NCBI GenBank assembly: GCA_030549495.1 | Contig: JAUIRK010000893.1 | Location: 372,001-436,000 of the forward strand | Length of the DNA stretch: 64,000 nt | Direction of reading: 5' to 3' | Source: Nectonema munidae | Taxonomy: Eukaryota; Nematomorpha; Nectonematoida; Nectonematidae | Shown here: positions 40,801 through 46,800 of the stretch, one piece after another | Layout: the number at the start of each line of letters is the position of its first letter | How positions within the stretch are numbered: the first letter of the stretch is position 1 | Translations under genes and position numbers: made by a program | The notes under the pieces: generated by a model | What the model was told of the DNA's origin: nothing | Databases searched by the model: none | The model's input: only the letters and a program-made list of their open reading frames with translations

Positions 40801-43800
40801 TTATAGTTATAAAATTTTTAAATTAAAAATTAAAAAAATCTAACCAACCACCTAAGCAACTTGAGGCCTGAAAAGGTCCCTGACCATTAACGACCTGATC
40901 TCGGATCCAGAAAATGGAGTTCCTTATAAAAAGAGGTATTCCTTTTTTTCAGCCTAATTTTGAAAAACTTTCTTCATCAATCCAGCCTCAACCTTTCATT
41001 TAAAACTCTACTTTTATTTTTGTTTTTTACCTTTTATAATTTAGAACAAATTTTAAATTGTCCATTTTCTCATATACTACATTGTATTCAGAGGTGCGCA
41101 TCTCCGGAGGGGAAGAGGGATATTTGCATACTTAAAATACATTTCCATTTAAAATATGAAAATTGAATGCATTAATACAAAATTTTTAGAGTGAATACCC
41201 TTTAAAAATGCCTTCCCCTACAAATTTCCAATATGTGCGCCCCTGATTATATTGTTGTTCAAGGTATCCTTTTAAATGAAACGCTTTCAAAATTATAATC
41301 AAATCAAAATGAATCAAAATTTAGCTGTATGTATAACTTTTAATATTGTGAGTATTAGCACGTGGTACAAAAGCATAAAAATTTCACTTATATGGTAAGC
41401 TAATCCTACCTTCACTGCTCACTCAATTAATTATGTTGTTTTTTTTGTTCTATATATCAATAAATTTATTCTCTATGTTCAAAAAGTTTCAAAAGCGCTG
41501 TTAGAAGATCAATCTCTTAAAAGAAAAATTCGCAAATTTTATTTCGTTAAAAGTTTGCTAATCTGAATAATTTTATTTTGGTAGAAATGTAACATTCTAG
41601 GCTAACATCTCGACAATTATGATTATTATTTAAGTTTTAAAAAAATTTGTTCAATGCGTGAACAATTTTGATTTTTTTTATCATCAACGCAATTATATTT
41701 TAGTGTCGTATTGTAGTATGCCTATTATTTTATTTTATATAAAGAGACAAATGAAAAATTCTGGCAGAATGTGAAAGATTCATACTTTTTTACATTTTTA
41801 TTTGTCATTCATAGAACTTATTTAAACCTTTTTGTTTCCATTTTTAGCGAACTATTCTTTAACTATTTTATCTAGTCTTTTATTCTATTATACTTCATAT
41901 ATTATACTATAGCTTTTCTACACTGCAAAATGCATATTCTTAATTTGTTTCCCTAAATTGGGACCAACATCCAAAAAAAAAGATAACTTTTCCTGAAAAA
42001 AAGTTTTTTATTAAAAAGTTTTACGTATATACTAATAATAATAATAGTATATAGTATTTAGGACTGCCTCGTCGCAGACTACAAGTACAGGAAGTGGAGG
42101 GGGCAAAACTAATTTTTATGAGGCCGGGACTATGAGAAAGTGTATTCATTATATTATTTCAAGGCAGTTTCAGGGGGCAAAATAAATCCCAGTCACGGGA
42201 GGAGGCTACGTTATTTTGACACTCACTTTTGCATAGGCATATAAAATTTTTGATCGAGATTGTTTCTATCCACGTAATGAAAACAAAAACACATGTTCTT
42301 AATTTGTGCGTAATTATATCTTCATGCTAAAAAATTTTATAAGTGTTTAAATCGCATCAAATATCATTTAATTTATCCTTTGTTCATTTGCATTGCTTGT
42401 GTAATTAGAGGTAATTTTAAATTATAACCTAGTTTCTGGCTCACTCCATTTTTGTGGGAAATTCGCGAAATGGTTGATTGGACCTTCACTGATTCCTGCT
42501 TATCCATCTCTGATTGGTTTCTCGTTAATGACATTTATTACTTTCTTTTTTCGCTAAAGTGTTTAAGACGTTATGATTATGTAAGTGATTTATATAAGCG
42601 CGTACTTCTAATCCTAATAGAGCATAAAAACATTAATTCCTTTTGATCTTTTTCGGGCATTTTAAAGGCTATTTTTCAATAACTTTTTTTTAATAATTTT
42701 GCTTGCTTTTCTTACTTTCCTAGCTTTATGATGACGCCTTTTCTCTGGGAGCTTCGATCTATCATGGATTGGATGTGGACAGACACAACTTTAACCTTTT
42801 TTTATTGGATGAAATTAGAAAATCTTTATGCTTATATTTACTGCTTAAAATGTTTGCGCGTTTATGAAAAAGTATTTTACTCTTAATAACTAAAAAATCT
42901 CAGCTTTTCTATTTAGCTACCTTAAATATTACTTTTATGTACGCATCTTTTCTCAGAATTATCCGACCCCGAGAGGTATTAAAAGAACCACACTGATAAA
43001 GTACTTAATGGGCGGTGGCATGCTAGCTGGACTCATATTCATCATATGGTTTCCTTTGGTGCTGTTCTCGCTTAGACAAGCAGTTGGCAAGAAAAACCTT
43101 CCGTATGATTGTAGCGTACAAATTAGCATTGGTGGATACCAGGTCCGAACTATATTTTTTCCTTCTTTTCGCATACTTCATTTTCCTTTGTATTTTTCAG
43201 CCGCTTTTCAAAATGTCTGCCAGAAATAGGATGTTGGTGCCACTTACATCCGGTGAATACTATGTCTTGACATTGAATAAAAAAAGTGTGGTATGATGAC
43301 TTGAAAAGAGCAAAATTCCTTTATATTGCTCTGCTTCGTTCTTTTAGGCAGCTCAAATGTTTCTTTCAAATTATAAACCTGAAGACGTTCTTAAAGTTAC
43401 CTTACCAGGCAACTCTAAAGAATTATGGACCATTAGTCCTCCTAATTTAAAAGAATTTGGTCATTTTCTCAAAAGCAATGTTACTCTGTATATCAAAATG
43501 TCTTGGTCTTTTACGAGGTCTTTTTGCACTTATGCTTCTTATATTTCAATTAGGCCTGCTTACCAAAATTCAAAGTAGAATTTATAAAACGGAGATAGGT
43601 AAATAAATTGTCGTGTTACGAACAAGGATTGCCGTACTGATCATTTTGCCAAGAATTTATTTTCATGCACTTTTGACAGAAGCTTTTTGAAGTTTTGAGT
43701 TTAAAATTGTGTTATTTACGGTTTACGTAACATCCTTTTTACGAGACTTTGACAATGGGTGATGATACAGCAAAATTAGAAGCATTCGCCGAGGACTGAC

Positions 43801-46800
43801 ATTTTTAAGAGTGAGAATTATTCCTTAGGTGAAATTATTAAGAATTAAAAATTTATTCAAAAATTTTTAATGGGTAATACCTTATTTAAACTATAACATG
43901 GAAGGAAATAAAATATGCATTTTTATTCAATGTTTAGCTTCTAATAAATCCAATTCGTTGCTTGATCAAAGAAAAGGCCATTTCGAAACAAAGGGAGTAA
44001 TTAAGAGCTTATTAATTTACATATACTCTACAATTTAACCACTTCAAAATAAGCACGAATGTGATTTATCCTAATTCTGATTAGCAAAATTTTAGCCTTT
44101 TATCTCTGAGGTCGAGACCACGAAGAGACTTCGAAAACTAGATTTTACTATTTCTTAAATTATACCACAGATAGAATAGTGTGATATTCCCTGTTTTATT
44201 TGTACATGTGCGCGATATACCATTTTTAGTTCTAATTTGTCATTTATCATATATAGTTTGTCCTTTTGAAATTGTAATTTGAATTTGGCTATTGAAGCTT
44301 TTTTTTTAATTTTTATTAAAATTATTTAGTTCCAAATCTTTATTTAAAAAATTTATTATAGTTTTTGCATGCCTCTAAAAAGTTCTTCTTTGGAACATTT
44401 CGAAAATTTTTACTATGAATAATATTTTTCTTTTTAAATGTGTGAATCAATCAGACCGTTTAGAATGTGTAATTAAAAGGGCACCTTTAGCATAAATAAA
44501 AAATTTTATCTTCAACACTTATAATAAATATTCAAAAGAGTCATTCGCGACTTCTACTGAACGAATAATCGATAAACATTTTTCAATTGCTTTTAGATGT
44601 ATTTTTTCAATTCAACGCATAACTTTTTATAAGCATTAAAAACAATGATTTTTTTTAAGAAAACGTCATTGCCAAATGGGCATTTTAAAAGCCAAATTTT
44701 AAGTTTTCAATTTAGATGTTATTTTTTATATGGCGTTTGCATTTACTACTACTCTTGTTGCATTGGACATTTCAATTATATCTAACTTTACGTAATTTTA
44801 TTTTTTGTCTGTAGAAGTTTTTCCTCTAAGTTACCTTCTAGAAAGACACTGGATGAAAACGTGATAGAGCTTCCTTTTGGAAGCCCAGAACGAGTCCAAC
44901 TCAGCGAAATGGTTCTTAATAGAAATAGTTCATATCCAGCCGTGTAAATTTTAACTTTCTTCTTTTCCAAAATTGCTTTCTCTTAGCTTTGTGCTGAGTG
45001 CGTTATCATCGGAAAACTTATCTTTTTAGACTTTTAAAGCACATTTTTCCCAAGTATGTGCGAGTTCCTGCTACAGGAAAGCCTCACTATGTCTCCCAAC
45101 TACACGCATGTAACTTTATTTAACTCTTTAATTTTATTAGATAATCTTTTTGAATAATTTTTTATTTTGAACATTTCTTGAATCAATTTTGTCTATTCAA
45201 ATAAACGGTGCTAAAATTTTGGCTCTGATTGGCTAAAATGTTTATCCTTTCCCTTATATCACATTTAATATATACGAACGACGCCACCTTACGGGTATAA
45301 ATATTTATATTAAAATAATGCGAGCTTTGTTTTGGTGTTTTGCCCAAGTGAAACATGGCTGTGATATTCTTTTTTAGATATTCATAAAGGATCATTTTTA
45401 GTTTTAAATCTGGTCACACCTCAGAAACAACCATCCACTAGGAACTCTCTTAAGTAAGTGGCATCTTCACCATGATTCACATCTTCCAATTTAGAAAAAA
45501 ATAATTTCTATGTAAATTTCTCAATTATTACAGCTTTCAATTATGTTAAAAGAACACTCCTTCAAGATATAGGTAGATATTTATTGAGAAAATCTAAATA
45601 CTTTTGTCTGCGGAATTATTAGGTGGTAGAATATTTGTTTGTTTTGAGAGGATGCACTCATAACACACAGGTCCATAACCGTATTTAAAATATTCGCATT
45701 TGCATGATGTTAAAAATTAAGATTTTTAATTTTTGATGTAACATCATTATCATCATTTAACGGCCGTAATTAGTCCCAGCTTGCTGGGGTGAGCTGGGTC
45801 ACCAATGGATAATAAATTTAACAAAACTGGTTCGTGTAAGCTTGATTTTGTGCCTCCAGTAGAGCCTGTCTTTTTAATCGCCAAGTTTGAGCCTTAAACT
45901 TATCATTTTTTTTTATATTTTCTGTCCAGATTATTTTGGGTCTACCTTTCACTTTTCTATTAAAACTTAATTCTGGAGCATCCTTTATAAGTTCGCCACT
46001 ACAAAGCATCGAGACAGGACCAAACGATCTGTCTTTGCGTTTTTAAAACTCTATTGATATCAATAACACTAGTCCCTTTTTCATTACTTATTTTATCTTT
46101 CAAAGTTATTCCAAATAGCATTCTTAACATTTTCATTTCATTTCTTTATAGTTTTCTACAACAAATCTTTCTGTAACCTCAAAAAAATATTATTTGAAAT
46201 AAAGATACAGTAAGACGGGCTTTTAAAAGTAAAATAGCTAATCTAGACTTGTTTATGCTTCTAGCCGTCTTATCATCAATGAAACACACGCAGGAACAAA
46301 AATCCTTTTTGTTAAGCCTAAATCATAGAGAGAAATTCTTGTATGGGATGAAAAGACAATTTACTCATTTTAATTTTGTCATCTAGGTCTCGAATTTTAG
46401 GTGTTACAAAGGATAAGGCGAGAAGAAAAATAAGCAATTTTAAGTGGAATTGAGATGTCACGTCAGCGTATGTATGAGAAATTATCCAATGACTAGAAGG
46501 TTTAAGAGATCTTATCTGATTGTAAATGTTAGTGCGCAACTATTTTTGCGTATCCTAGATGTGTCATTTCTTCAGCATTATGTATCAAACTTACTAGATA
46601 CTACATAACTGAAATCAGCATGGTTAATTTAGTAAAATAATTATTTATGGACCACCAGTCAAACTAAATATAAAAAATATACTTTAGTTTATTCAAACCA
46701 AAAATCATTTATTCCTTTAAGTAAAAATCAATCTAACACAACGAAATAATCATTATAATTATCAAGACAAGTTTTCTTGACATATTTTAGTGTATATCTT

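Larger units (their letters stand above)
39389..42432. other. Piezo intron 34 (before the alternative exons)
   Basis: A 3-kb intron with two hAT-type elements (39558-40386, 41089-41245). The rest is AT-rich and non-coding. No third copy of the anchor exon was found in it on the plus strand. Confidence 0.6.
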
